Assembly: GCF_000496075.1 (NCBI RefSeq)
Contig: NZ_AWXZ01000007.1
Coordinates: 1-64,000, forward strand
Reading direction: 5' to 3'
Source of the DNA: Lutibaculum baratangense AMV1
GTDB lineage: Bacteria > Pseudomonadota > Alphaproteobacteria > Rhizobiales > Tepidamorphaceae
Length of the DNA: 64,000 nucleotides
The position numbers were made by a program, and so were the translations under genes. The notes beneath the pieces were generated by a model. That model saw only the letters and a list, made by a program, of their open reading frames with translations, did not search any database and was not told where the DNA came from. Shown here piece by piece: positions 41,566 to 50,769 of this stretch (positions are counted from its first letter, which is position 1; every line of letters starts with the position of its first letter).

Positions 41566-43127
41566 GCCGCCTCCTCGCGGCCATGGCCCGCCATCATCAG
41601 GCCGAGCGTCGTCCGGCCGACCCTCTCCGTCTCGATCGCTTCGGAGAGCCGGCCGCCATGCATGACGGCGACGCGGTCCGACAGGCTCAGGAGCTCGTCG
41701 AGATCCTCCGAGATGAGGAGGACGCCAGCCCCTCTCGCCCGCGCCTCGAGCAGCCGGCGGTGCACCTCGCTCTGCGCGCCGACGTCGAGGCCGCGCGTCG
41801 GCTGGTTCGCGAGAACGAGGCGCGGCGCGCGGTCGAGCACGCGGGCCAGTATCAGCTTCTGCATGTTGCCGCCGGAGAGCTGCCGCGCCGGCGCGTCGGG
41901 GCCTTGGCAGCGCACGTCGTAGCCGCGGATCGCCGCCTCGGCGCGAGAACGGATGGCCTTCTTCCGGAGGAAACCCCAGCGGCTATAGTCCTTTGCGCGG
42001 ATTTCCTCGACCACCACGTTCTCCGCCACCGTCATCCCGCCGATGATCCCGTCATGATGCCGGTCCTCCGGAATGCGGGCGACGCCGGCTGCCGCGAAGC
42101 GGCGCGGGTCGTGGTGCGAGACCTCGCTTCCGAAGAGCCGGAGCACGCCCCCGCGAGGACGCGCGAGGCCGGCGACGAGCGCCGAGAGCCGGGACTGGCC
42201 GTTCCCGGAGACGCCGGCGATGCCGATGATCTCGCCGGCGGCGACCGCGAGGCTCACCTCCGTCAGCGCGCCGCGGTCTGAGGGCTCGCCCGACGAGACG
42301 TCCCGAAGCTCGAGAAGGACCCCGCCCCTGCGGCCGGGCTCTCTCCGCGTCGTCGGCACGTGCCGCCCGACCATCATCTCGGCGATGAGGCGACGGTCCG
42401 CGACGCTGCGCGCCGTCTCGCCCACCTTGCGGCCGCCGCGCAGGACGACGATCCGGTCGGCGATGGCAAGGACCTCAGAGAGCTTGTGGGCGATGAAGAT
42501 GACCGATAGCCCTCCCGAGGTCAGGCGACGCAGCGTCTCGAACAGGCGCTCGACCTCCTGCGGGGTCAGCACGGCGGTCGGCTCGTCCATCACGAGGATG
42601 CGGGCGTCGCGGTAGAGTGCCTTCAGGATCTCGATGCGCTGCTTCTCGCCGACGCTGAGGCGCGAGACCTGCCGGTCGAGAGCGACGTCCAGGCCGGCCT
42701 CCCTCATCAGGGCCTCGAGCTTCCGCCTGGCGCCGCGGCGCGAGACGCTGAGGTCGAGAAGCCCCTGGGTGCCGAGGATGATGTTCTCGAAGCCGCTCAG
42801 GTTCTCGGCCAGCGTGAAGTGCTGGTGCACCATGCCGATGCCGGCGGCGAGCGCCGCGCGCGGGGATCCGGCATCGAGTTCCTGAAGATCGCCGCCCTCC
42901 CCGGCCACGAGGACATCCCCCTCGTCGGCCACGTAATGGCCGAACAGGATGTTCATCAGCGTCGTCTTGCCTGCGCCGTTCTCGCCCAGGAGCGCCACCA
43001 CCTCGCCGCGGCGCACGTCGAGATCGACGGCCTCGTTCGCCACGAGGCTGCCGAAGCGCTTCGTGATGCCGCGCAGGGAGAGGACGGCCTCCCCTGCGGC
43101 AGGCTCGGCGGCAGTACCGTGCGTCAT
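41562..43127 (-). CDS. Duplicated ABC transporter ATP-binding protein of a BMP-type importer (YufO/NupO-like)
   Basis: 521 residues with two nucleotide-binding domains. Domain 1: Walker A GENGAGKTTL, signature LSVGEKQRIEILKALYRD, Walker B ILVMDEPTAVL. Domain 2: Walker A region GVSGNGQSRL, where the Lys of the P-loop is replaced by Gln; signature LSGGNMQKLILARVL; Walker B LVLANQPTRGLD, with Asn in place of the usual Asp-Glu pair. Such a degenerate second half is normal for sugar and nucleoside importers of this type. It powers the two permeases encoded next. Confidence 0.9.
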   Translation of the reverse strand: MTHGTAAEPAAGEAVLSLRGITKRFGSLVANEAVDLDVRRGEVVALLGENGAGKTTLMNILFGHYVADEGDVLVAGEGGDLQELDAGSPRAALAAGIGMVHQHFTLAENLSGFENIILGTQGLLDLSVSRRGARRKLEALMREAGLDVALDRQVSRLSVGEKQRIEILKALYRDARILVMDEPTAVLTPQEVERLFETLRRLTSGGLSVIFIAHKLSEVLAIADRIVVLRGGRKVGETARSVADRRLIAEMMVGRHVPTTRREPGRRGGVLLELRDVSSGEPSDRGALTEVSLAVAAGEIIGIAGVSGNGQSRLSALVAGLARPRGGVLRLFGSEVSHHDPRRFAAAGVARIPEDRHHDGIIGGMTVAENVVVEEIRAKDYSRWGFLRKKAIRSRAEAAIRGYDVRCQGPDAPARQLSGGNMQKLILARVLDRAPRLVLANQPTRGLDVGAQSEVHRRLLEARARGAGVLLISEDLDELLSLSDRVAVMHGGRLSEAIETERVGRTTLGLMMAGHGREEAA

Positions 43128-43150
43128 GAAGGAAGGCTCGCCCTCTTGGT

Positions 43151-43175
43151 CCCGCGCCCGCGCGGCGGGCGCGGG
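43151..43175 (-). terminator. Very stable hairpin between binding-protein and ATPase genes
   Basis: CCCGCGCCCGC (43151-43161) and GCGGGCGCGGG (43165-43175) form a perfect 11-bp all-GC stem with a 3-base loop, eight bases after the BMP gene stop. There is no U-tract, so it probably protects the upstream message or attenuates the ATPase/permease genes. Confidence 0.5.
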
Positions 43176-43183
43176 CGATTCGG

Positions 43184-44176
43184 TCACATCGTCGACTTCG
43201 GCTCGGTGTCGTCGACCTCCACCTCGAAGGCGCCGCTCAGGATCTCCTCCTGCTTCGCCTTGGCGGCCTCCACCGCGCCTTCGGGTGCCAGTTCCTCGTC
43301 GGCCACGAGCGACCCGCCGCCATGGCTCATGTAGCTGTACTGGCCATAGTCTTCGGCCGCGAAGGTATCGTTCTTCACGGCCTCGATCGCCTTGTCGATC
43401 GTCGGCTCCATGTGCCAGATCGCGCTGGCGAGAATCGTGCCGGGATAGTCGCCCGACGTGTCGATGACGTTGCCGATCGCCTTGATGCCGCGCTCCCGGG
43501 CCGCATCCGCCACGCCGAAGCGCTCGGCGTAGAGAATGTCGGCGCCGCGATCGACCATCGCGAAGGCGGCTTCCTTCGCCTTCGGCGGGTCGTACCAGGA
43601 GTTGATGAAGCTCACGAGGAACCTCACCTCCGGGTTCACCTCCGTGGCGCCCGCCATGAAGGCGTGCATCAGGCGGTTCACCTCCGGGATCGCGAAGCCG
43701 CCGACCATGCCGATCACGTTCGACTCGGTCGCCTCCCCGGCGATCATGCCGGTGAGGTAGGCCGGCTCGTGGATGTAGTTGTCGAAAACCGCGAGATTGG
43801 GCTCCTGCGCCGGAAAGGACGAGCCCATCAGGAACGCCGTGTCCGGATACTCGGCTGCGACCTTGCGCGCCGCGCGCTCGACCGAGAAGGCCTCGCCGAC
43901 CACGAGATCCATCCCCTGCTCGGCATACTCGCGCATCACGCGCTCGTAGTCCGTGTTCGAGACGTTTTCGGAATAGACGTACTCGATGTCGCCCCGCTCC
44001 TGCGCCGCGTTCAGCGCCTTGTGGATGCGGCTCACCCACTGCTGCTCGACCGGCACCGTGTAGATTCCGGCGACCCTGATCTTGCCGTCCTGCGCTGCCG
44101 CCGGCGGGATGAGAAACGTCAGCGCGAGCATAGCCATCCCGGCGAGCGCCAGGGCGAATCGTCTGGTGGACATCAT
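43184..44176 (-). CDS. BMP family ABC transporter substrate-binding protein (nucleoside/nucleobase type)
   Basis: 330 residues. Signal peptide 1-28 (MMSTRRFALALAG, hydrophobic core, PPAAAQD). The mature part begins IRVAGIYTVPVEQQWV and contains DLVVGEAFSVERAARKVA, GMIAGEATESNVIGMVGGF and DILYAERFGVADAARERG, landmarks of the basic membrane protein (PnrA-like/BMP) family that binds purine nucleosides or related compounds. First gene of its operon. Unlike PnrA lipoproteins it has no lipobox Cys, so it is free in the periplasm. Confidence 0.9.
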   Translation of the reverse strand: MMSTRRFALALAGMAMLALTFLIPPAAAQDGKIRVAGIYTVPVEQQWVSRIHKALNAAQERGDIEYVYSENVSNTDYERVMREYAEQGMDLVVGEAFSVERAARKVAAEYPDTAFLMGSSFPAQEPNLAVFDNYIHEPAYLTGMIAGEATESNVIGMVGGFAIPEVNRLMHAFMAGATEVNPEVRFLVSFINSWYDPPKAKEAAFAMVDRGADILYAERFGVADAARERGIKAIGNVIDTSGDYPGTILASAIWHMEPTIDKAIEAVKNDTFAAEDYGQYSYMSHGGGSLVADEELAPEGAVEAAKAKQEEILSGAFEVEVDDTEPKSTM

Positions 44177-44433
44177 TGTCCTCTCTTCTCTCGTCTGTTC
44201 AGCGGGTCGGTCCTGGCCGACCCGGCTCCCGGCTCATCAAGATACATGCCAAAGAAAGGCGGAGGCGCCGAATCCTCATTCGCCGGAACTCCAAGATTCC
44301 GGTGGAGAGCGCGGCCCGGGGGCGGGCGCCCGGTTCTTGGGCATCGAACGCCAGCGAAAGGCGCTCCCCCGCAAAACATGGCGCCAAAGGTGATACTGTC
44401 CACCCGACCACCGATCGCCGACCAGGACACCGC

Positions 44434-45294
44434 ATGCAACCCTCCAGCGACATCGCCCGCCTCCTCGAGATCATGTCCGCGCTGAGGACGCCCGGCACCG
44501 GCTGTCCGTGGGACCTCGAGCAGGACTTCGCGTCGATCGCGCCCTACACGGTCGAGGAGGCGCACGAAGTGGCCGACGCGATCGCGCGCCATGATCTCGA
44601 CGATCTCCGCGACGAGTTGGGCGACCTCCTTCTGCAGGTCGTGTTCCATTCCCGCATGGCCGAGGAGGAAGGCGCCTTCTCCTTCGCAGACGTCGTTCAG
44701 GCGATCACGGAGAAGATGATCCGCCGCCACCCGCACGTCTTCGGGACGCCGGAAGAGAAGGACCCGGCCGCGGTGAAGGCGACGTGGGACGAGATCAAGA
44801 AGTGGGAGAAGGCCCGCCGGGCGGCGCTGCGCGGCGAACAGAGCAGCGAGCCGCTGCTCGACGACGTGCCGCCCTCGCTGCCCGCGCTGATGCAGGCGGT
44901 CAAGCTGCAGAAGAAGGCTGCCAAGGTCGGTTTCGACTGGCCCGAGCCGCGCGAGGTCCTTCAGAAGATCCGCGAGGAAATCGACGAGATCGAGGCCGAG
45001 ATCGAGCTCGGGGACCGTCGCGCTGCCGGCGAGGAGCTGGGGGATCTCCTCTTCGCCGTCGCGAACCTCGCGCGTCATCTCGATGCCGATCCGGACCAGG
45101 CGCTGAGGGCGACGAACGCGAAGTTCCGCCGCCGGTTCGGGCACATCGAGGCCCGGGCGCGCGAGACGGGCGAGGAGCTGGCCTCGGTCCCGCTCGACCG
45201 GCAGGAGGGCTGGTGGCAGGAAGCGAAGCGGCTCGAGGGCGATCAGCCCTCGACCAGCGCTCCGAAGCGCCGCTCGAACTCCGGCAGCCTCTGA
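44434..45294 (+). CDS. mazG: Nucleoside triphosphate pyrophosphohydrolase MazG
   Basis: 286 residues. Two MazG-type helical units: [23 protein letters not shown] with the EExxE...ExxD metal site completed by [19 protein letters not shown], and a second with [19 protein letters not shown] and [17 protein letters not shown]. It hydrolyses (d)NTPs to monophosphates and clears damaged nucleotides; in E. coli it also lowers ppGpp. The last 52 bases are antisense to the end of hflX. The 257-base gap upstream holds nothing recognisable. Confidence 0.93.
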   Translation: MQPSSDIARLLEIMSALRTPGTGCPWDLEQDFASIAPYTVEEAHEVADAIARHDLDDLRDELGDLLLQVVFHSRMAEEEGAFSFADVVQAITEKMIRRHPHVFGTPEEKDPAAVKATWDEIKKWEKARRAALRGEQSSEPLLDDVPPSLPALMQAVKLQKKAAKVGFDWPEPREVLQKIREEIDEIEAEIELGDRRAAGEELGDLLFAVANLARHLDADPDQALRATNAKFRRRFGHIEARARETGEELASVPLDRQEGWWQEAKRLEGDQPSTSAPKRRSNSGSL

Positions 45295-46634
45295 GGCGGC
45301 ACGCGGATCGTCACCGCCGTCTCGCCCGTCTCCGGATCGTCGACACGCTCGACGACCTCGCAGCGCTCGTAGAGCCAGTTCAGGTCCTGCCCCCGCGTGC
45401 CCGCCAGCCTGATCCGGCGCAGGATCTCCTCCTTGCCGAGCCGCTCCGAAATCGTGGCCAGGAGCTGGTCGATGCCCTCGCCTGTCACCGCGGAGACCGG
45501 AATTCCCTCGAGGCTCTCGCGCTCCCGCCGCGCAAGAAGCGCCTCGCGCGCCTCCGGCGAGAGGAGGTCGATCTTGTTGTAGACCTCGATGATGTGCTTC
45601 TCGTCCTCCACATCGACCCCGAGAGCCTTGAGGACGTTCATCACGTCCTTGGCCTGCGTCTCGGAGTCCGGATGCGAGATGTCGCGGACATGGACGACGA
45701 CGTCCGCCTCGATCACCTCCTCGAGCGTCGCGCGGAAGGCGGCGACGAGGTGTGTCGGCAGGTCGGAGATGAAACCCACCGTGTCCGACAGTATCGCCGG
45801 GCGCCCGGTCGGCAGCTTGATCTCGCGCAGGGTGGGATCGAGCGTGGCGAAGAGCAGGTTCTCCGCCATCACGTCGGCCTTCGTCAGCCGGTTGAACAGG
45901 GTCGACTTGCCGGCATTCGTGTACCCGACGAGGGCGAGCACCGGATACGGCACCCGCCTGCGGCTCTCGCGGTGCAGGCCGCGGGTGCGCTGCACGTCCT
46001 TCAGGTCGGCCTCGATGCGCCGGATGCGGTCCTGGATGATGCGCCGGTCCGCCTCGATCTGTGTCTCGCCGGGCCCGCCGAGAAAGCCGAAGCCGCCCCG
46101 CTGGCGCTCCAGATGGGTCCAGGAGCGCACGAGGCGGCTCTTCTGCCAGTTCAGATGCGCCAGCTCGACCTGCAGCCGGCCCTCCTTCGTCCGGGCTCTC
46201 TCGCCGAAGATCTCGAGGATGAGGCCCGTCCGGTCGAGCACTTTCGCCTTCCAGGCCCTCTCGAGGTTGCGCTGCTGCACCGGGCTCAGCGGGTGGTCGA
46301 CGACGACCAGCTCGATCTCCTGCGCCTTGATGCTGCCGGCGATCTCGTCGACCTTGCCGGTGCCGATCAGGGTCGCCGGCCGCACCTGCGTCACGCGCAC
46401 GGTGCCGCGGTCGACCACCTCCAGGGCGATCGCCTCCGCCAGTCCGCACGCCTCCTCGAGGCGCGCGTCGGGCGACCGGGCGTTGACGGCGGGACCGGAG
46501 GCCGCCGCGCCGCGCTCGAGCACGGGCACGAGGACGAGCGTCCGCGTCGGCTTCTGCTTGGTCTCCTCCGTGACGGGGCGAGGCTCTACCTCGCCCTCCG
46601 CGGGATCGTGGACGTCACTGTCTCGAGGCTTCAA
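45243..46634 (-). CDS. hflX: GTPase HflX (ribosome-associated)
   Basis: 463 residues. N-terminal HflX domain with [13 protein letters not shown] and [15 protein letters not shown], a helical linker with [17 protein letters not shown], then the G domain: G1 [10 protein letters not shown]3 [11 protein letters not shown]4 NKID, and a C-terminal extension. It splits or rescues stalled ribosomes under stress. I take the TTG at 46634, the codon immediately after the hfq TGA, because GGAG sits six bases before it and the two genes are an ancient pair. Its 3' end overlaps mazG on the other strand by 52 bases. Confidence 0.92.
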   Translation of the reverse strand: MKPRDSDVHDPAEGEVEPRPVTEETKQKPTRTLVLVPVLERGAAASGPAVNARSPDARLEEACGLAEAIALEVVDRGTVRVTQVRPATLIGTGKVDEIAGSIKAQEIELVVVDHPLSPVQQRNLERAWKAKVLDRTGLILEIFGERARTKEGRLQVELAHLNWQKSRLVRSWTHLERQRGGFGFLGGPGETQIEADRRIIQDRIRRIEADLKDVQRTRGLHRESRRRVPYPVLALVGYTNAGKSTLFNRLTKADVMAENLLFATLDPTLREIKLPTGRPAILSDTVGFISDLPTHLVAAFRATLEEVIEADVVVHVRDISHPDSETQAKDVMNVLKALGVDVEDEKHIIEVYNKIDLLSPEAREALLARRERESLEGIPVSAVTGEGIDQLLATISERLGKEEILRRIRLAGTRGQDLNWLYERCEVVERVDDPETGETAVTIRVPPQRLPEFERRFGALVEG

Positions 46635-46892
46635 TCAGGCTCCATTGCCGCCGGCTTCGTCCGGCGCGTCGAACAGCTGTACGGGATGGTTCGGCATGAC
46701 GGTCGAGATCGCGTGCTTGTAGACGAGCTGCGAGTGGCCGTCGCGACGGAGAAGCACGCAGAAATTGTCGAACCAGGTCACGACGCCCTGTAGCTTCACC
46801 CCGTTTATGAGAAAGATCGTGAGGGGAGTCTTATTCTTCCTGACATAATTCAGGAAAGTGTCCTGCAGGTTCTGTGTTCTCTCAGCAGGCAT
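46635..46892 (-). CDS. hfq: RNA chaperone Hfq
   Basis: 85 residues. Sm1 motif region [20 protein letters not shown] with the usual Gln and Asp/Phe of the proximal RNA site, [20 protein letters not shown], and the Sm2 motif [10 protein letters not shown]. The C-terminal tail is short, as in rhizobial Hfq. It forms hexamers that pair small RNAs with messages. AAAGGA lies before the ATG. Order hfq-hflX is conserved across proteobacteria, and in this order an aminotransferase and trkA lie upstream. Confidence 0.97.
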   Translation of the reverse strand: MPAERTQNLQDTFLNYVRKNKTPLTIFLINGVKLQGVVTWFDNFCVLLRRDGHSQLVYKHAISTVMPNHPVQLFDAPDEAGGNGA

Positions 46893-47047
46893 TGTTTGTC
46901 CTTTCGCCCCATTCGGGATGCGGGTCTTCTGCCCGCTCCACTTATTCAGATCCGATCAGCCGGCGCGGCACCATCATGCAAAGATGGCGCCCGCTCTGCG
47001 GCACGGCAAGGGCGCATGGGCCCCCTTCGACGAAGGGCGGATGACCT

Positions 47048-47908
47048 TCACGCCGCCGCCAGCTCGGAGTGACGCCGGAACGCTCCGCGCAGGCGCTTCA
47101 CGAGCGGCCCGGGCCTCCCCCCGCCGATCGCCTGACCGTCGATCGAGACAACCGGCATCACGATCTTGGTGGCCGAGGTGACGAAGGCTTCATCCGCCTT
47201 CTTGGCCTCCTCCACGGAGAACGGCCGCTCCTCGAGCCGCAGCCCCTCGGCCGCCAGCACCTCGACCACGACCGTCCGCGTGATCCCGCGCAGGATGCCG
47301 CGGTCGGCGTGCCTCGTGATCAGCGCGCCGTCCTTGATGATCCACGCGTTCGTCGAGGATCCTTCGGTGACGTTCCCGTCGGCGTCCACCAGCCATGCCT
47401 CCTGCGCGCCCTTCTCCTGCGCGTCCTGGCGCGCGAGCACGTTCGGCAGGAGGCCGACCGTCTTGATGTCGACGCGCTCCCAGCGATTGTCGGGCGCCGT
47501 CGTCACGGCGATGCCCTTCTCCGCCATCTTAACCCCCTTCGCGGGGTCGATCGACTTGGCCGTCACCACCAGCGCCGGCTGGACCTCGGGCGAAGGGAAT
47601 GGATGGTCGCGCCGGGAGACGCCGCGCGTCACCTGCATGTAGACGAGCCCGTGGCGCACCCGGTTGCGGCGCACGACCTCGCGCAGGACGTGGCTCAACG
47701 CCTTGCGGTCCATCGGCATCCGGATCTTCAGCTCGCGCAGCGAGCGCTCGAGCCTGTCCAGATGGCGCGTCTCGTCGACGAGCCGACCCTGGTGGATCTC
47801 GCAGACCTCGTAGACGCCGTCGCTGAACTGGTACCCGCGATCCTCGACATGCACCGCGGCGCTTCCGTGGGGCACGTAGCGGCCATTCACATAGGCAATG
47901 CGACTCAT
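47048..47908 (-). CDS. D-amino-acid aminotransferase-like class IV aminotransferase
   Basis: 286 residues. Class IV fold: VNGRYVPHGSAAVHVEDRGYQFSDGVYE split over the N-terminus, catalytic Lys in DIKTVGLLPNVLARQDA, then GNVTEGSSTNAWII and TRTVVVEVLAAEGL for the cofactor phosphate site. The motif pattern and length match D-alanine aminotransferase (Dat), pyridoxal-phosphate dependent, rather than branched-chain aminotransferase. It is regularly found between trkA and hfq in Rhizobiales. Substrate choice (D-Ala/D-Glu) is inferred. Confidence 0.85.
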   Translation of the reverse strand: MSRIAYVNGRYVPHGSAAVHVEDRGYQFSDGVYEVCEIHQGRLVDETRHLDRLERSLRELKIRMPMDRKALSHVLREVVRRNRVRHGLVYMQVTRGVSRRDHPFPSPEVQPALVVTAKSIDPAKGVKMAEKGIAVTTAPDNRWERVDIKTVGLLPNVLARQDAQEKGAQEAWLVDADGNVTEGSSTNAWIIKDGALITRHADRGILRGITRTVVVEVLAAEGLRLEERPFSVEEAKKADEAFVTSATKIVMPVVSIDGQAIGGGRPGPLVKRLRGAFRRHSELAAA

Positions 47909-47960
47909 CTGACGACCGTTCTCTCCGCTGGGCGGACACGCCGCCGAAACACCCGAGGGC

Positions 47961-49337
47961 TTAGAAGAAATCGAGGCTCACCCGGAACATCTGCTCGACC
48001 CGCCGCACCGCGTCCGCGACCGCGCACATCACCACCCGGTCGTGCGGCACGATCTTCGTGTCGCCGCGGGGGATGATGACCTGCCCGTTCCGGTAGATCG
48101 CGCCCAGCCGAACGCCGTCGAGGATGTCGAGATCGCGCAGCGGCTTTCCGACCAGCGGCGACGTCTCGAGCGCCTCCGCCTCGATAATCTCCGCTTGGCC
48201 GTTCTGCAAGGAGTGGACGCCGCGAATCCTGCCGCGCCGCACGTGATGGAGGATCTTCGAGACGGTGATCTGGCGCGGGTTGAGGTAGGCCGTGATCCCC
48301 AGCGCCCGCGTCAGCTCGGGATAGCCCTTCTTGTTGATGAGGCACAGGCTGCGCGAGGCGCCGAGCCGCTGGCCCATGACGCAGGCGAGGACGTTCGTCT
48401 CGTCGCTGTTTGTGAGGGCGACGATCGTGTCGGCCTCGCCGATATCGGCCTCCCGCAGGATCTCCTCGTCTAGGGCGTTGCCGTGCAGGATCACGGTGCG
48501 GCGAAGCTCGTCTGCGATCGTGACGGCGCGGCTGCGATCGGACTCGATCATCTTCACGCGGGCGCCGGCCTGCCGCGACTCGATCTGGCGCGCGACGTAG
48601 AAGCCGATATTCCCGCCGCCGACCAGGACCACGCGCGCCGCCGCTGCCTCCTCGTGACCGAATATGCCGAGCGTCCGCCTCACCTGGTCACGGTCGGCCG
48701 CGAAATAGGCGATGTCGCCGACGAGCATGGAATCCGAGCTCGTCGGGACGAAGAACGTCTCCCCGCGCTGTATGCCGACGACGATGGCCTTGAGGTCCGG
48801 GAAGAGCTCCGTCAGCTGGTGGAGCGGCGTGTCCACGACGGGGCAGTTCTCGTCGCAATGAACGCCCGCGACGACGACTCGCCCGTCGGCGAAGGCGACC
48901 GTGTCGTAGGCTCCGGGGAGCGCGAGGCGCCTCAGAACCGTCTCGCCCACCTCGACCTCCGGCGAGATGATCACGTCGATCGGCAGATGGTCCCGCGAGA
49001 AGAGGTCACGCCAGTGCGGCGCGAGATAGCTCTGCGAGCGCACGCGCGCCACCTTCGTGGGCACGTTGAACAGCGAGTGGGCGACCTGGCAGGCCACCAT
49101 GTTCACTTCATCGTGCAGCGTCACGGCGATCAGCATGTCGGCCTGCTCCGCGCCCGCCTGCGCCAGCACTTCCGGATGCGCGCCGTGCCCGACGAACCCG
49201 CGGACGTCGAGCGTCTCCGAGATCGACTGGATCAGCCGCGGCGTCGTGTCGACGATCGACACGTCGTTGCCTTCCGCCGCCAGCCGCTCGGCGATGCCGT
49301 AGCCGACCTGACCGGCTCCGCAGATCACGACCTTCAT
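47961..49337 (-). CDS. trkA: Trk system potassium uptake protein TrkA
   Basis: 458 residues, same length as E. coli TrkA. Two RCK units, each with a Rossmann NAD-binding motif: VVICGAGQVGYGIAERLA at the start and VVLVGGGNIGFYVARQIE in the middle, followed by TrkA-C domains (LVGKPLRDLDIL near the end). It binds the TrkH/TrkG channel from the cytoplasm and gates potassium uptake by nucleotide. The channel gene is not in the window. GAGGG precedes the ATG. It follows ntrX by 48 bases and is likely in the same operon. Confidence 0.93.
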   Translation of the reverse strand: MKVVICGAGQVGYGIAERLAAEGNDVSIVDTTPRLIQSISETLDVRGFVGHGAHPEVLAQAGAEQADMLIAVTLHDEVNMVACQVAHSLFNVPTKVARVRSQSYLAPHWRDLFSRDHLPIDVIISPEVEVGETVLRRLALPGAYDTVAFADGRVVVAGVHCDENCPVVDTPLHQLTELFPDLKAIVVGIQRGETFFVPTSSDSMLVGDIAYFAADRDQVRRTLGIFGHEEAAAARVVLVGGGNIGFYVARQIESRQAGARVKMIESDRSRAVTIADELRRTVILHGNALDEEILREADIGEADTIVALTNSDETNVLACVMGQRLGASRSLCLINKKGYPELTRALGITAYLNPRQITVSKILHHVRRGRIRGVHSLQNGQAEIIEAEALETSPLVGKPLRDLDILDGVRLGAIYRNGQVIIPRGDTKIVPHDRVVMCAVADAVRRVEQMFRVSLDFF

Positions 49338-49385
49338 TGCGCCCTCGCCTGCCGCTGCTCGCGAGACGGAGTAAACCTGTCGGCG

Positions 49386-50753
49386 TCAGGAGCCAATGCC
49401 CAGGCTCTTGAGCTTGCGGTGAAGGGCCGAGCGCTCCATGCCGATGAACTCGGCCGTGCGCGAGATGTTGCCGCCGAAGCGGTTGATCTGGGCGATGAGG
49501 TACTCGCGCTCGAAGATCTCCCTCGCGTCGCGCAACGGGAGCGCCATCAGGTGCTCGGCACGGGTCGAGCCCGGCGCGGGGGGCAGCGACGCCCCGACCT
49601 CGGCCGGCAGGAGCTCCGAGGTGATGATCGCGTCGGGGGTGCCTCCCGCGAGGATCATCAGCCGCTCCACGTTGTTGCGGAGCTGGCGCACGTTGCCCGG
49701 CCAGTCGTGCGACTGAAGGACCGCCAGCGCGTCCTCTCCCACCGTCCGCACCGGGAGGCCGCTCGAGCGGGAGATCTGCATCATGAAGTGCTGGATGAGC
49801 TCCGGAATGTCCTCCCGGCGCTCGGCCAGCGCCGGCACGCGCACGGGCACGACGCTCAGCCGGTGGTAGAGATCCTCGCGGAAGCGCCCCTCCTGCACCT
49901 CGCGCTCGAGATCCCGGCTCGTCGAGGAGACGATGCGCACGTCCACGTGGACCCGAGAAGTGCCTCCGACGCGCGTGAAGTTCTGGTCGACGAGGACCCG
50001 CAGAATGCGGTTCTGCGTCTCGCGCGGCATGTCCGCGACCTCGTCGATGAACAGCGTCCCGCCATGCGCCTCCTCGAGCGCGCCGACCTGGCGCCGGCCG
50101 TCCTGGGTCTCCGTTCCGAAGAGGGCGATCTCCATGTTCTCCGGCGTGATCGTGGCGGCGTTGATCACGATGAAGGGGCCCGAGGAGCGTTGGGAGAGGC
50201 CATGCAACGTGCGGGCGGCGAGCTCCTTGCCGGAACCGGACGGGCCCGAGATCATGACGCGGCTGTTCGTCGGCGCGATGCGCTGGACCGCGTGGCGGAG
50301 CTGGTTCATGGCGCTCGAGTGGCCGAGAAGCTGCGCGGCCTCGCCGCTGCGTTCGCGCAGATCGCGGACCTCGCGCTTCAGGCGGCTCGCCTCGAGCGCC
50401 CGCTGCGCGACGAGGACGAGACGGTCGGCCTGGAATGGCTTTTCGATGAAGTCGTACGCCCCCTCCTTGATCGCCGCCACGGCCGTTTCGATCGTGCCGT
50501 GACCGCTGATCATCACGACCGGGAGGTCCGGATGGTCCTGCTTGATGAGCTCGAGGATCTCGAGCCCGTCGAGCCTCGACCCTTGGAGCCATATGTCGAG
50601 GAAGACGAGCGAGGGCCTGCGGGAGCCGATCTCGCGCAGGGCCTCGTCACTGTTCTTCGCCGCGCGCGCCTGGAAACCTTCGTCTTCCAGGATCCCACCG
50701 ACCAGTTCGCGGATGTCGGCTTCGTCGTCGACGATGAGAATGTCTTTCGCCAT
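49386..50753 (-). CDS. ntrX: Nitrogen assimilation response regulator NtrX
   Basis: 455 residues. Receiver domain (1-120) with phosphorylated Asp in VFLDIWLQG; AAA+ domain with Walker A GPSGSGKELAA and Walker B GTLFIDEVADMP; C-terminal Fis-type helix-turn-helix (ISRTAEFIGMERSALHRKLK). The sigma54-contact loop GAFTGA is missing: after LFGTE comes TQDGRRQVG. This is known for alphaproteobacterial NtrX and implies action without sigma54 remodelling. It pairs with NtrY, encoded 16 bases upstream, and influences nitrogen, redox and envelope functions in relatives. Confidence 0.94.
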   Translation of the reverse strand: MAKDILIVDDEADIRELVGGILEDEGFQARAAKNSDEALREIGSRRPSLVFLDIWLQGSRLDGLEILELIKQDHPDLPVVMISGHGTIETAVAAIKEGAYDFIEKPFQADRLVLVAQRALEASRLKREVRDLRERSGEAAQLLGHSSAMNQLRHAVQRIAPTNSRVMISGPSGSGKELAARTLHGLSQRSSGPFIVINAATITPENMEIALFGTETQDGRRQVGALEEAHGGTLFIDEVADMPRETQNRILRVLVDQNFTRVGGTSRVHVDVRIVSSTSRDLEREVQEGRFREDLYHRLSVVPVRVPALAERREDIPELIQHFMMQISRSSGLPVRTVGEDALAVLQSHDWPGNVRQLRNNVERLMILAGGTPDAIITSELLPAEVGASLPPAPGSTRAEHLMALPLRDAREIFEREYLIAQINRFGGNISRTAEFIGMERSALHRKLKSLGIGS

Positions 50754-50769
50754 CTATAACCAAGGCTCC

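Noticed and set aside
48483-50759. 758-codon open frame antisense to trkA and ntrX
   Set aside because: Composition is typical of the antisense frame of GC-rich coding DNA; both genes on the other strand have full motif sets.
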